Of a DNA stretch of 64,000 bases, positions 22,345 to 35,019 are shown piece after piece. Source of the DNA: Isoetes taiwanensis (Eukaryota; Streptophyta; Lycopodiopsida; Isoetales; Isoetaceae); assembly GCA_021234155.1 (NCBI GenBank), contig JAJEKV010000048.1:494001-558000 (forward strand). Direction: 5' to 3'. Position 1 is the stretch's first letter. Every line of letters begins with the position of its first letter. The notes under the pieces were generated by a model that was not told where the DNA came from, made no database searches, and worked only from the letters and a program-made list of their open reading frames with translations. The position numbers were made by a program, and so were the translations under genes.

Positions 22345-22950
22345 GCTCCTTGGAGCGTCTCAAAAGCGTGGCCAACTGATGATTTGATACAGACCTTGCA
22401 ATGGCTAAAACTTGATACTGCTCATTTAGAATGACTCCTGCACCTTCAAGATCTGCAACGATTCCATCTTCTCAAGAAATTCGGTTAGATTATCTTTGTC
22501 ATGCAGTTTAAGTCTCTTTAACTGTTTTTCCAAAACATCTATCTGAGATGATGATTTGGCCTCATAAGTTCTTTCCATATAGAGCCACATATCTCTTGGT
22601 GACATACCTCTTAACTTTAATTTGATAACTGAACCAACCTTCCAAGTGATTATGGCTTGGGCTTCGATAATCTTAAGTCCTTCATCACTGTCCAAGCTAA
22701 CTCCAGACCAAGTTGCTGTGGCAGTTTGTCCACCTTCAGTTGTGGAACCTTCAGAAGCAAAACTCGAGTTTGAGCTTGAAGTCCCTGTAACTATAGTAGC
22801 AGTAGGACGTCTCACAGCATTTGTATCAATTAGATACCATAAACTTTCAAATTCTAGAACTTGTCAAATGTCTTGTTTCCAAATCTGAAATCCCCCTTCA
22901 CCTTTAAAAACATCTATGGCATTTAAAAGATTTGCACCAAATCTGGATGA
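22345..22950 (-). pseudogene. Copia gag core (copy B), frameshifted
   Basis: This is the amino-terminal half of gag in copy B. The matching ATG is near 22,950, 13 bases inside the primer-binding site. MSSRFG..FKGEGGFQI is followed by a stop near 22,869, then the Ser-rich linker and SPRDMWLYMERTYEAKSSSQ. A short deletion within the EKFDG section shifts the frame, giving the terminator near 22,426 and separating it from the knuckle frame. Confidence 0.7.
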
Positions 22951-22962
22951 CATGATAACCTA

Positions 22963-22975
22963 TGCTCTGATACCA
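22963..22975 (-). promoter_or_regulatory. Primer-binding site for tRNA-iMet (copy B)
   Basis: Minus-strand TGGTATCAGAGCA is an exact match to the common plant LTR-retrotransposon primer-binding site, complementary to the 3' end of initiator methionine tRNA. Two bases separate it from the CTACA end of the presumed LTR. Confidence 0.8.
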
Positions 22976-23210
22976 AATGTAGAAGCAACAAGGTACAAGT
23001 TTATAAAATGAGAACCACTTAGAGAATTATATGCACTAAGATTATTCTTCAATGTTAATAGCCACTTCAAAGAATTAGGCAATAAACAATTTTTCAATGA
23101 AATATGCCCTTCATTTAATTTCAAGTAACTTACTATAGCTTTGAAATTAATCAGACTCAAATAGTTCCTTGGCTAGCCCAAGCCTTGATTACAATGTTAG
23201 GTTCATCCGA
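22976..23210 (-). mobile_element. Putative 5' LTR remnant (copy B)
   Basis: This matches the presumed LTR at 19,006-19,240 almost base for base and is offset by 3,970 bp from it. The minus-strand frame through it (MSLINFKAIVSYLKL..) is the untranslated leader read as protein. Confidence 0.4.
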
Positions 23211-25104
23211 TCATGCATCACACATGCATGCCTATACAAAATACTTGTTCAATTTAATAGTGTTCAGTCCGGCAGCTATGCCGAACCGGCCTCCACGGAT
23301 CAGCTTGGACCGACCTCCTATTTCCTTTATTCTTCATGGCTCCAAAATATTGGACCGATTTATCATACTACAAATAGTTAAGATTAACTTAACCATCATG
23401 CTCAAAATTAGAGTCACTAAAATGGTCATGGCGTTTATCTTAGCTCCCTTTTTGAAAACCTTTGAACATGATCTTCTTCCCTAGTTCATATAAATGGTTT
23501 TCCAATGTTCATAAGGTCATCATGTCAATCTTCAGTCTTACTGCTTAGAATACATGTACAGTTAGACATTATAAGCCTAAGGTTGGCTTAGTTATATAAA
23601 TAACTTAGTCATGCTCCCTTTATTACCCTCAATGGTGTACAAGGTTACTCAAGTGGCCTTGTACAGTGACGTGGCCCAGAAATATACGTATTTATGGCGT
23701 ATATTTTTGGGGAACATCATAACATCACACCTGAATAATCTTACCTCGAATTTCTTCTCTTTTCTCAGCTTTACTTCACTTTGTATTAACACTATGAAGC
23801 TTCAACGGCTGATACCTATCGTTATCATTCTACTCTTCTGCAATTGTCTTTGTTAAAGAAACTCATTTATCTACAAATAATGATTCTTAAAAAAACTATA
23901 GTTTATGCTAAACAAAGCGGAACAAAAACTTATACATCATACCCGAATAATCTTACCTCGAATTTGTTCTCCTCTCAGTGTTATCTCACTTTGTATTAAT
24001 ACTATGAAGCTTCAACGGCTAATACCTATGGCTAAAAAGAAACACAACACCAAAAAAAAATAAAGGTTAGATCATTCTAGTCTTCTGCAGCCGTCCTTGT
24101 TAATAAAACTCATTTCTACCTGGAGTTGCTTGTCTTCTCTGAAATTCCTCTACTTCTGTGCTGTTTCCATCAAATTCATAAGAGCCGAATACCAGCTTGA
24201 AGGCAACAAAACATAAGAATAAAAAGGTCGATTAATCCATATTTTTGCAGTCTCTTAAAAAGCCCTATTCTTTATCCTCTTTCTCAGACTTTCTCTAACC
24301 GTCAAATGCCACCATACCTCTGCTCGCCTCCTCCCTTTTTTTGCCACCATACCATACCGCCTGCTCCAAGAGTTTCTTTTTTGTCTATTCTCTCCCCAGT
24401 CCCATTTACCTCACCTGTCTACTTGGTTTTTTTTTTATAGCACCAACTCACATTTTGTAGGGCACCTCACATTCCACGTGCATTTTTTTCCCTCAGCCAC
24501 GTCACATTTTCTTCATAGCCAACGGTATCATTTGAAATAACGCATGAGAAGAATTATAGAACTGGGAATAATTTCTTAACCAATAAAAATCTTGTTAGTA
24601 CACTAGGATTTGTTGCAAAATGATATAGTGGAGAAGGGAAAATGTGCGCAGCAACGTATAACAAATATGCTCATTAAGTTACTTAAGCATGGCTTTGCAT
24701 TTGAGTGGCAATGTTAATAGAGTCCTCCTACTACATGGATAAGTAGAAATAAGACTATTCTAGTGAGAAATTGTGGGGCTAAACCTTCCCATGGACACCA
24801 ATGAAACTAACAAAAGTATATGGAGGAAACTAATCAAAGCAGGTCTAGGACCCAAATATTTTAAAAAGAAACCATATGATGTCGGCATTAGAGATAAGCA
24901 AACGCCTTTTTTTTTTTTTTGCAAATTGTTGATCCTACCATCCCTCTATACAAATATAAAGGCAACTTGTGGAATGGGTTCAGTGCATTAAATGTGCATA
25001 TAGAATTTACAAATGGAAAGGCTCTTTTGTTACTCAACTTTACCCAGATAATGGAAAAGTATAAGCAATATCAAGGTAAAACAATTATCACCCACACAAG
25101 CTAA
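23211..25104. repeat. Shared flank, copy 2
   Basis: A near-identical direct copy of 19,241-21,180, with a short deletion near 23,570 (loss of the AGATATTATTCACG section) and a few small indels. It ends abruptly at ACAATTATCACCCACAC (25,080-25,100), where the third, truncated gag fragment joins. Confidence 0.8.
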
Positions 25105-25610
25105 CTCTGCACTGTTGTTTGTCCACCTTCAAAGAACCTTCAAGCGTAATCCCGAATTTTGAGCTTTGAAGTCCCTATAACCATAGTAGCAAAGAGGGAC
25201 GCCTCACAAAGATTTGTATCAATTAGATATCATAAATTTTTAAATTCTAGGTGTCTAATGCCTTGTATCCAAATCTGCAATCCCCCTTCACATTTAAAAC
25301 CATCTATGGCATTTAAAAGATTTGCACCAAATCTGGATGACATGATAAGATGTGTTCTCTTATACCAAATGTAGAAGCAAGAAGGTACAAGTTTATAAAA
25401 TGAGAACCACTTTTGTGAAAATTATATGCACTAAGATTATTCTTCAATGTTAATAGCCATTTCAAAGAATTAGGTAATAAAACAAATTCTTCAATGAAAT
25501 ATGCCCTTCATTTAATTTCTGGTAACTTATCAGATCTTTGAAATTGATCGATTCAAATAGTTCCTTGGCCTAGCCCAAGCCTGATTGATTACAATGTTAG
25601 GTTCATCCGG
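25105..25610 (-). pseudogene. Truncated Copia gag/leader (third copy)
   Basis: Only the first about 70 codons of gag and the leader remain. Minus-strand matches to MSSRFGANLLNA and FQIWIQGIR are present, but the rest of gag and the protease are missing. The primer-binding site is decayed (TGGTATAAGAGAA near 25,355). The join at about 25,105 runs straight into the shared flank, so an internal deletion of at least 1.1 kb is inferred relative to copies A and B. Confidence 0.65.
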
Positions 25611-27930
25611 GATCATGCATCACACATGCATGCCTATTCAAAATACTTTGTTCAATTTAATAGTGTTCAAATCCCAAGAGCTATGCCTAACCCGACCTCC
25701 AACGAATCAGCTTAGACCATTCTCCTATTTCTTTTTATTGTTCATTGCCCAAAAATATTGGACCGATTTATCATACTACAAATAGTTAAGATTAACTTAA
25801 CCATCATGCTCAAAAATTAGAGTCACTAAAATAGTCATGCATGCTTATCTTAGTTCCCTTTGAAAATGAACATGACTTTCTTTCTCTCGCTCATATAAAT
25901 GGTTTTCCAATGTTCATAAGGTCATCATGTCAATCTTTGCCATACTGCACGATAACTAGGGACAATATTCACATTCTTCATGTAGAAATGACCCTAAGCC
26001 TAAGGTTGGCTTAGTTATGTAAATAACTTAGCCATGCTCCCTTTTACCACCCTCAATGGTATACAAGATTACTCAATGGCCTTTGGTATTGCTGCGGGGC
26101 CTTAAATATACATATTTATGGCTTATATTTCGGGACTCAATAATCTTGCCTCAAATTTCTTTTTCTTCTTAGCTTTACTTCACTTTGTATTAATACTATG
26201 GAGCTTCAACTACCGATACCTATCGCTAAAAAAGAAATATAACACCAAAAACAAACAAGGGTCGATTATTCTACTCTTTCTACAACCGTCCCTGTTAAAA
26301 TAACTCATTTTATCTTCAAATAATGACTTAAAAACTATAGTTTATGCTACAAACAAAGCGTAACAAAAACTTATACACCATACACCAATAATCTTACCGC
26401 ACTTTCTTCTCCTCTCACCAATTTCACTTTGTATTAATACTATGAAGCTTCAACTGCTGATACCCATGGCTATAAAAAGAAACACAACACCAAAAAATAA
26501 AGGCCAGATCATTCTAGTCTCCCACCGCCCTGCTGTAATAAAACCTCATTTCAACCTGAGTTGCTTGTCTCTCAAATTCTCTACTTCAGAAAGTTTCCAC
26601 CTGCTTCCATCAAATTCATAAGAGCCAAATGCCAGCTTGAAGGCAACAAAACAAAAATAAAAAGGCCTGAGACCCATATATTCCTATTTCTTAAAAGTCA
26701 GATTCTTTATCCCTCTCGACTTTCTCTTAACCGGCCAAATGCCACCATACCTTTATTCCCTCCTTTTTCTCGCCACCGGCATACCTGCTCAAAGAGCTGT
26801 TTCCTTTGTCTATTCTCTCCCAATCCCATTTACCTCCTCTTTCGCCTACTTGGTTTTTATTTTATAGCAACCAACTCACAGCTTTTAGGCCACCCTTCAC
26901 ATTCCATGTGCATTTTTCTCCCTCAAACCACGGCCACATTTTCTTCATAGGCCAACATATTTTATGAAGGGGATACCATTTGAAATAACGCATGCAAAGA
27001 ATTATAGAAGTGGGAATAATTTCTAGCCAATAAAAATCTTGTTAGTACACTAGGATTTGTTGCAAAATGATATAGTGGAGAAGGAAAACAAAGAACAACG
27101 TATAACAAATATGCTCATTGGTTACTTTAAGCATGGCTTTGCATTTGAGTGGCAATGTTAATAGAGTCCTCCTACTACATGGATACAAGTAGAAATAAGA
27201 CTATTCTAGTGAGAAATTGTGGGGCTAACCTTCCTATAGCCAATGAAACCAACAAAAGTATATGGACTAATCAAAGGTGTAGACCCAAATATTTTAAAAG
27301 AAACCATATGATGTTGGCATTAGAGATAAGCAAACACCATTTTTTGCAAATTGTTGATCCTACCATCCCCTATACAAATATAAGGGCAACTTGTGGTATG
27401 GTTTAATGCATTAAATGTGCATATAGAATTTACAAATGGAAAGGCTCTTTTGTTACCTCAACTTTACCCTAAATATGGAAAAGTATATATATCGAGTAAA
27501 ACAATTATCTCCCACATTGCTTTGTACCTAGTTATGATGTGAGTTGAAAAGGTTGTGCAATGTATCTAGGCAAAGGTAATAAACTCCATTGGCAAGATAC
27601 ACCATGGATGATACAAAACATTCAATTCAATTCAATTGACGCTTTATTTCACTTTTATTAGATACCGTGAGATGTAGTCGTAGATTGCTAGAAGCTTGGC
27701 TACTATGAAAAAACACATAAGTTTTTAAATTGTTGGGTTTTATTGTAAATGGCTATTTTTGTACTTAAGATCAAGGTCAACCTTTGCATTTGTTCCCCCT
27801 TTCGATCTTGTTGTAGATATTGGAGCTCAAACGAAAATAATGTCATTCCCAAACCTTTTGTTATGTGTTTAACTAAAAAGATGCAATAGGAGTATAGTAC
27901 ACTGCAACGGTACTCAATTCTTATTTTCAA
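25611..27930. repeat. Shared flank, copy 3, indel-rich
   Basis: The same order of landmarks as copies 1 and 2 (CATGCATGCCTAT, GGACCGATTTATCATAC, AAGCCTAAGGTTGGC, the internal duplication, CATTCCATGTGC, GAGTCCTCCTACTACATGG), but with many 1-3-base indels. Unlike copies 1 and 2 it runs unbroken into the 3' end of the TENA pseudogene, so it shows the native downstream context of that gene. Confidence 0.75.
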
Positions 27931-27956
27931 TAGAATATTTCAATTTGCTTCTTCTC

Positions 27957-28638
27957 TCATGCATTGTTGAAGAAGGCTACCATGACTCAAGCCTATTTTG
28001 AAGATGGCATTGGCCACATTTTAGTTTCAACAATTTCTTTCGTAATACTCTTGCATGAGTGTTTCTTTGTTCTGTGGTTCTTTCCTCCGTCGCACACATT
28101 TAGAATACACATTATTTTCCACTAGGATCTAGGCTCTTCATGTTGCCTATATCAATTCTACATCTTTTCTCAGATAAGGCCAAAGCTTTGCACAAGGATA
28201 TGTGAAACAAGCACATATTCAGGGTAAAATTTGGAGATAGATTCTTTGATGAATGCTAGATATTTGGATGTTTGACCCAAACAGAAGCACCATTGTAATA
28301 ATTAACAGAAAGGTTATTGAACATCTCTATGCGTATTCCACCTAAGAAACACTCTTTAGAGGCAAATGCCCCCGAGGTCAGAGCCTAATGCAACCTTGGA
28401 AATTTCAAATGTATCCAACATTCAAAACCCAATAAGCATCTTGAACTTGATACTTTGCATAGAAGTTAGGATCAAGTGTTCCATTGACAACTCCACCAAC
28501 AAACTTAGAGGTGTATGCCTGGTCTTTAAGGACACTCGCAATTCCGGAGCGCCAAAGCTGCTCAGGCAAAATGGCAGATTGAACAAGGGAAGGGGATAAA
28601 ACTAGTGATAAAAGACATGCAAATAACATAGGTCCCAT
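27957..28638 (-). pseudogene. Secreted TENA/THI-4-family gene, decayed copy
   Basis: The minus strand starts at an ATG (28,636-28,638) with a clear signal peptide, MGPMLFACLLSLVLSPSLVQSA, followed directly by the start of a TENA/THI-4 domain (LPEQLWRSG, then FVGGVVNGTLDPNFYAKY and QVQDAYWVLNVGYI). A short deletion then gives a stop at 28,405. Downstream DNA matches the intact plus-strand copy base by base through to the TGA at 27,957-27,959, with several further 1-4-base gaps. The uninterrupted join of signal peptide and domain shows the ancestral exon structure. The gaps may be real decay or read errors. Confidence 0.75.
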
Positions 28639-28639
28639 A

Positions 28640-29020
28640 GCAACTTATGTGCAAAACAAACACAAGAGAACACAGCAAGGAAAGGAAGGATGGTGGTTGT
28701 GGTCTTGAGAGTGGAAGCATTTATACACAAACGTTGTGTTAATTCTGTAGCACATTTATGCAAGTAATTAGTAATTTGTGAACTCGTTTTGTAGCACATG
28801 CTGCTCAACAAAAAACGATTTGTACATGCATAAATGCTTGGCATTTATGAATTCGGTGCCTAATAAGTGTACAGTAATCTGAATTCGGTGCCTAAAGTCC
28901 GCATTCATGAGATTTGCTGCTTTTTGTAAAAATATAATATGAATTGGGTAGGCCGGCGTTGGCTGGTTATTGCTTTGTTTTGTTTATGGGCAGACGACCG
29001 ACAAAATTAAAAATTACAAG
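28640..29020 (-). promoter_or_regulatory. Upstream region of the decayed TENA copy
   Basis: Contains the leader, the TATA box and a conserved upstream block (TTTTTTGTTGAGCAGCATG, GCATTTATG, CCGAATTC repeats) shared with the plus-strand locus at 47,960-48,438 and the gene-less copy at 57,380-57,707. Conservation among the three copies may reflect shared ancestry rather than selection. Confidence 0.5.
28729..28735 (-). promoter_or_regulatory. TATA box of the decayed TENA copy
   Basis: Minus-strand TATAAAT within GTGTATAAATGCTTCC, about 90 bases before the ATG. The same block is kept at 48,352 and 57,678. The leader between TATA and ATG is rich in CCACC and CTTCC pyrimidine motifs and lacks upstream ATGs. 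Confidence 0.6.
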
Positions 29021-32000
29021 ACTACAAATTTCCTCTGACAGGCAATAAAGAAAGGCTTCGATTCATGAAGCAAATTCTGAATTTGGCACAAATTTAATCT
29101 GTAGCAAATTGGGAATTAATTGTTTCGATTCATGAATTGGGTGGGTACCCAGATTCATGTTTCAGCCCTCATGCCCTCATCAAGCAAATTCTGAATTTGG
29201 CACAAATTTAAGTTGTAGCAAATTGACACAATTTAAGCTGTGACAAATTTCTGCCGCCCCAACCATGTTTCAAATTCATGGCCAGTAGTAGGAATAATTG
29301 TGCAGTGAGAAATTATAGATTCGTGCCAGATTCAAGGGCTATTGAAGAGGAAATTGATCAAAATTTAGCAGGAAACAGGCTCGCGAACAAAGAAACAGAG
29401 GCCAGTCTGACGATTTTCAATTGGAGCTTGAAAACCATTCGTCCCATAACCTTTTGTTCTGCCATACATCTGGATACATTACGTCTCCAATTGATATTCT
29501 AAATGTTTTCTAAAAAATGTTTTTAGAAATATGAAATATGAAGTAATGTTTGAAATGAAACCACAAGTCTATGGCACTACTCCTTGTTAAGAAGATGACT
29601 TGTGAATGTCAGAAAAACAAGACAGCTTATGCGAAGTAATATGAGTGCAACTTTTTATGTTTTTTCGAACCTTGTTTTCGTGTTTTTTTTAATATTATTC
29701 CTTTTTATTCTTCATTCATCAACATTGAAAACTTTTAAATAAAGCTTAAAAATGAATCATATTTCATCTCATGATATCTTGAACAAGCCATTACACCAAA
29801 TTTTTTTGTTGAAGGACGTCGTAACTTTATTCAATCAAAGAAAATCAAAGATAAACGCAGAGATGTGAATAAAATTCACGATAAGCTGAGACCCACCTAG
29901 AAGCAATTCAAGAGTGCACATTCCTCAAAATCAATTGAGGGGCAAGTGAAGAACAATATTTTACAATTAACCTATTCATCCGCCAATCCGCACCTTTGAA
30001 GATTACCGGGGCCTTCGCCTTTTTAGATAGTCCAAAAGCAACCATCCCGCCGCTAGATGAAAAGTCGGCCTTGTATCGTCTGTGCACGGGTAAATTGCCA
30101 AAAAGCGCTTGTTATGTTAGTGAAACCGAAAAAGGGAAAACAACCAAATTCCATATTGCCTAAGGTAACACCAAAAATTTGATGTTATCCGCTAATTACT
30201 TTACCTCCGCTATTTTACTAGATACAAAATTACTTTTTAAAGAATTTGCCAAGACCGGTGAGCATTGTTGCTGCACCATCCATCAATACTACTTGAATCA
30301 CCTCCTTATTATCTTTTGGATTATGTCCTAACACCTTGTAGTAGACATAACACATGTGCTTATGCAGTAGGAATCTATTCCACTCCTAGACACTTGTTTG
30401 TTAATTACATTAACTCTTTGCATAGGGCTTATTCCAGAGTCAACACTTCTTTCTAATCTTCCCAACAGATTTGAAACGTTAGGCCCATGTTCCCAAGTAT
30501 CTACCCTCCAACTATGCTTTATATTTAGAACTTTGCAAGAGTACTTTTATCGTGTCAAATAAGCATGCATCATATAAATTTAGACAAAAGCAGCTGCCTT
30601 TCATGTTGATCGATGGGGAGCATGTCCGAGGGACATGTATATAACCATAACCATTTCGTAAGCATATAATTTCCTCATCTACTTACCCTCGGATGCCACA
30701 AAGACAACCACAAATCTACGACTTGATGTCCACCTTGTCGGCTTTTCCAGGCCACCAATCAATAATTTCATGATAAATATCTTCTGCAATTTCAATAGTT
30801 TCTTCATTTCTCCATTTCCTATATAGGTTCAAATGCTGGAACCGATAGGCCTCATAAATGTATTTATTTATATGACGTTGCAAGCACTGCTCAAAACAAA
30901 ATTGACATGAGTGCTCTCCACCTAAAATCTCTTGACCATTGTTGAACACATCTCGCATTGGTCCAATTTAGCCCTCCTTTCTTCATCGGCCATGAATTTC
31001 TAAATTCACCGTTGGAAAACCTTTCCATCACCTTATTTAATTTTGCCCAAAATATCTCTCAGGTAATGTAATCTTCGCCATGTCACACAAGGCAATAGTT
31101 TGCAGAGATCTTATCCTATAATAGAAATGATATTGTTACTTGAATTGCGAAAATAACAAAATAAAACAAGGCAACTTACTTTGGATCATAGACATGATAT
31201 CCTAAGGTTTTCCAAGTGGGAATACCTTTCACATGATCGAAGTGAAACCCACTTGGGCGCATCCTATTCACTAAATCTACTCATGACTAGGTCCAACGGT
31301 GGATATCTTGAATATGTAATATCTTTCATTCTCGTCATCATGTAATTGTTAGAGAAACACTGAATCATGGAAGCACTGGCATCTGCTATGTTGTCTCAGA
31401 TATAAAATGCTATCATGATCTTGAAAAATGCATTTCGTTATACCGTTGTATATTCATTATGTCCTTATAAAGTTCTATATCTTTGAAGTTGTATATCTTG
31501 AGAGTTTACGTCCTTAAAGTCGTTTAATGTCCTTGAAGTTGTATATCCTTGTAAATACTTAAAGTTGTATATCTTTACACGAAAAAATAAAGGATCTTGA
31601 TTTTACATCTACACTCCTTACACATCCTATTTGCCCAACTTTATATGTTTATTTTATCTCCAATGGTTTGCCATGGTTAAAAATTACCTTTTATCTTGCA
31701 TCTTATCCTACGATTTGCTTTTTTATGTTTTTACAGCTTGCCTTTTATTCCATAGTTTCGTTCTACTAACTCTTTTAGGCAATTTTTTCCATATTTTGCC
31801 TCCAACTCATGTTTGGTCAACTCCATTCCACATTTGCCCAACTTTTTCACATTCTCGCCGCCCTACATTTTTGTTGCCGCCTATGGTTAAAAATCAATTT
31901 GGCCAAAGAATTGGTTTTGAGCTTCGCTTGTCGCGGAAGACAACGCCTTCAAATAGTGTAAGTTTGTCATCACCCATACAATCAAATTTATACTTTTTAT

Positions 32001-34350
32001 GTATATCAACCCATAGCCATCAACTCGCGGACCCATGATCATGAGTGGAATCTACAACATAATAACATGTCTCAGGCAGCTATAAATTATCGCTTTTGCC
32101 ATGTATAAATATCTTACAATTCCTCGATCATGGTCAGCAGGATTGGGAGTTTCTATGGTCACCTTTGCTTTTGGAATTATCGACTTAATTGGATAATGGA
32201 CAAGATCATCTCCTCCGCCGGCCGAAAACCGGATTTAGCTTGCACATGCCTTATCTTTTGCCTTTGAAAGTCGTGGGAATACATCCTCAAGAATCAAAAA
32301 TTTCTCCAAAGGAAAATTTCCGACCAATGTGGTTTGGTTAGGGGTTAGATGGTAGATTTTAGCCATTCTTGCCGCTTATTCTTTGATTAGTGGCATTGAG
32401 GGAAAATGGGATCATAAATTGTTGTGACGCGGGTTCGCCAATGAAACAAGCTAAACCTTATTCTAAAACCAAAGACTATAAAAACCATGTGATCAAATAA
32501 CGATAATACCTTTGATAATCCGATACCTTGATAATGGAATATATTGGCTCCTTCCTTCTCCTCGAATAATTCCTGCTCATAATTCCGACTTTTTAGGCAC
32601 CAAATTGAAACAAAAAATTAATCCAACTGATGATATCGTTTTTCACTATTTATACATACAATGGAGGTTTTTACAAGAAAACTATCATGATCTAACAAAT
32701 TTAGAATGAAAGTTATCCACAAACAAAATCATCAGCCAAGTTGTTGCACGCATCATGATTCGGGACTTCAGCCAATGGCATCAACTAAGAACCAAAATGA
32801 AGTCACTTCCAAACAAACCGCGGTAATGAAGGGACGAAAAATAGCTTAAAGAAATCGAATCCGCGTGATTGTGCAATGACATCCTCTTTATTTCTCCATT
32901 AGTATTTATATATATATTAATTAGTCACGCCAGATAGGCCTCAGTCGAACGCAGATCCATTCTCGCTGAGTAACCCGAAAGCTCTACCATGTTTGACCCA
33001 AAGTTGTCCAAAAATTTGTCTAACCAACTTCTCTTAATGTGTTTCTTGACTTGTTTTAGTTAGATTAGCACTTCATGGTAGCCAGATTGACGCTACAGCC
33101 TTAGAACGAATCACCAAGTAGGCGCTTTCTAGATCTTAAAACCTAGGCGTACCTTAGTCTCATAAAAGAAGACCGATTTTGACATTTTCCCCCGCCACCA
33201 AGTTTGCTTTTACCCTCCTTGGGCGATTTTCCAGCTCCTTGTCAATCTTCCCAAACCATTTTCTATCCTGGCCTTGCCAATGGCGGCCACAAACTTAATG
33301 ACATTGCCAACTACACTGAGTTTCCGCCAGAAGATTCTTCCATGTCTTTGACCATCTCTTTGATCTCCATGCAACTTTGACTCGAAAGCACTTTTATACC
33401 GACATTGTATGCCATGAGCAACAAGTTTTGCCTCGGGAAGTCAACCTTCCTCCAAGGGAGGCGTGTGGTCTCCCCAGAGCTACAAATCAAGTCTTAGGTG
33501 GGGGATCCAGAGTCCAGAGCCTGTGGGATAGGACTAAGAACATGCTAATAGATTACATGAGTTGTAAGGCCTATAGCCATCGATATAAGTCTCTGTTGAC
33601 ACGTAGCCTTATCCTCGCTCATGCACTTCGTGGCCATCAATGTGGTGGGGAGCTCTTCCATACAAATTCTTGATCTCAAAGACCCTTCAACGCCGAGGAT
33701 AGATCGCCTCATCCACGAAGCTCGAACCAATAGGCACGCCTACCATGACACATCTTTGGGAGCATCTCAGGTCAAAGAGGACTATGAGAGGAAGGGACAA
33801 CGATCGAGGAGGAGAGCGGTGCTAGCAAGCAGCAAGGATAGAGAGGCGGATAGCAAGGCATGATGAAGATATTAGAGGCCAATGAACCGCCACAGGGCAT
33901 CATTGCCTTGTCTCCAAAGGATGATCAAAGGAGGAGTACCTTCAAATCCATATCCTCCTCCTTCCACCTTCCATACCGCTTAGAAGAAGGTTGAAGCTAA
34001 GGATCGACGAAATTAGCCACGTGAGGGGCACCGTAGAGACCCTTCATCGACTACTCCTACCAGTTCCAAGGGAGGTAGCAAAACGGTTATTCCCACGAAA
34101 ATAATGTCGATATCGCGGGTATACATAAGTATGTACCACCACCAAATACCGCCAGCCATTCAGAGGAGTTCCGTGTAATGCAAAACAAAGTTGTACAAGC
34201 TGTGAGAGGCCCAAGCTCTAGCTATCGCTGGGTCCAACAAGAAGCGAAGCGTCCAAATAACATCAACTTGACAACACAACCACCGTGGTGGACGCACCAT
34301 CAAGACCTTTAGCCGAAGTGGATGTTTGTGTTTGAAGCGCAAAAGGAGGC
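29021..34350. repeat. 5.3-kb repeat unit, copy 1
   Basis: This block is repeated in the same order and orientation at 35,020-40,780, and its 32.6-33.3-kb part again at 41,050-42,000. Its first 600 bp also occur inverted at 46,278-47,960. Landmarks include AATTCTGAATTTGGCACAAA, CAGGAAACAGGCTCGCG, GGATATCTTGAATATG, GAAGTTGTATATC repeats (31,480-31,570) and CTAACCAACT. It contains minus-strand fragments of an unrecognised gene (29.95-31.3 kb) and otherwise no clear gene. Confidence 0.75.
29950..31320 (-). pseudogene. Fragments of an unrecognised spliced plant gene (copy 1)
   Basis: On the minus strand, protein-like stretches line up across frameshifts: LVNRMRPSGFHFDHVKG then YHVYDP (31,180-31,280), a candidate short intron (31,179 to 31,116, starting GTAAGT and ending TATAG), then an 80-codon open section with INKYIYEAYRFQHLNLYRKW and EETIEIAEDIYHEII (30,716-30,958), then SWRVDTWEHGPNV and LLGRLERSVDSG (30,420-30,540). 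The same stretches recur in copy 2 at 36.3-37.5 kb with different breaks. I do not recognise the family and assign no function. The intron and protein-like composition argue that the repeat unit captured or derives from a real gene. Confidence 0.45.
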
Positions 34351-34680
34351 TCATTACGTATTGCTCAATCTTCAGGAACTGGGCTTCTCTCAACTCGACC
34401 TACTGTGATCTTCTTGCACGACACAATAAGAGCATTACCTCCCTACCGAGAATCCCATTCTCCACAAACGCCTTCAAAACATATTGGGATTCATCACCAT
34501 TTTACCGAACAGGTTCCTCAGGCTGGCACTATCATAATGCACACAGCCCTTCCCCACACATCTCTTTCTTCATGCCCGCTGATCTGCTGCTCACTAAGCC
34601 TTCCAGCAGATCCTTTGAGCGCCACCGACAATCTTGGGCCTGTGCTCTTCTTGGAGTGCAGAGCTAAGGGCAGTACCATG
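34345..34680 (+). pseudogene. Copia pol carboxy-terminus (RNase H tail)
   Basis: Broken plus-strand frames line up with the end of a Copia polyprotein: EEAHYVLLNLQELGFSQ, a CD motif, NPILHK-like and SKHIGIHHHF motifs, then PADLLLTKPSSRSFERHR. The order 'EAEY..LQELGF.. YCDN..NP..H.R.KHI..HHF.. ADLLTKPL' is characteristic of the Copia RNase H and its tail. At least two frameshifts separate the motifs. The rest of pol is absent: the fragment starts abruptly at about 34,345 where copy 1 of the 5.3-kb repeat ends. Confidence 0.65.
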
Positions 34681-34802
34681 ACAGTTGCTTCTGTTTTCTT
34701 GTATCTCTGCTCAAATGAGTATTTCAGAGTTCATTGTTACTTTAGATTCTCTCCTGACTTCTGTTTATGTGCAGAATACCGGGGAGTGGATAGAAGATAT
34801 TC

Positions 34803-34997
34803 CTGTTAGGGTTAGTTATAGGAAGTTCTGCTCATAAAGCAGAAGTCTGCCACGTCATACAATATGGCAGAGATACGTTGTAATTTTAGCATTATAAGTA
34901 CCATAGGCTGTTCCAACGATTCTGGATTTGGGTATTTATTTGCATTACCCTCTTGGTCCTGGGTTCTTGCCTCTTGTTTGATCCATTCCCTGCTACA
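34803..34997 (+). mobile_element. LTR-like end following the Copia tail
   Basis: A purine-rich stretch (GGGGAGTGGATAGAAGA) precedes TGTTAGGGTTAGTTATAGG, which resembles the start of a 3' LTR. About 195 bp later TGCTACA precedes GACACGACCGACAAA, the sequence found uninterrupted at 47,975 (inverted) and, slightly changed, at 28,990. TATAAGTACC near 34,895 could be the LTR core promoter. The TG..CA ends, preceding purine tract and junction with known host sequence support an LTR; no partner LTR was found. Confidence 0.5.
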
Positions 34998-35019
34998 GAC
35001 ACGACCGACAAAAGCCATA

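Noticed and set aside
31631-32038. 135-codon frame rich in Phe, Leu and Pro
   Set aside because: The second copy (37.8-38.1 kb) does not keep the frame or motifs, and no family is recognised.
33377-33863. Two 80-98-codon frames in the 5-kb repeat
   Set aside because: The corresponding part of copy 2 (39.7-40.2 kb) is broken differently and no domain is visible; kept only as repeat content.
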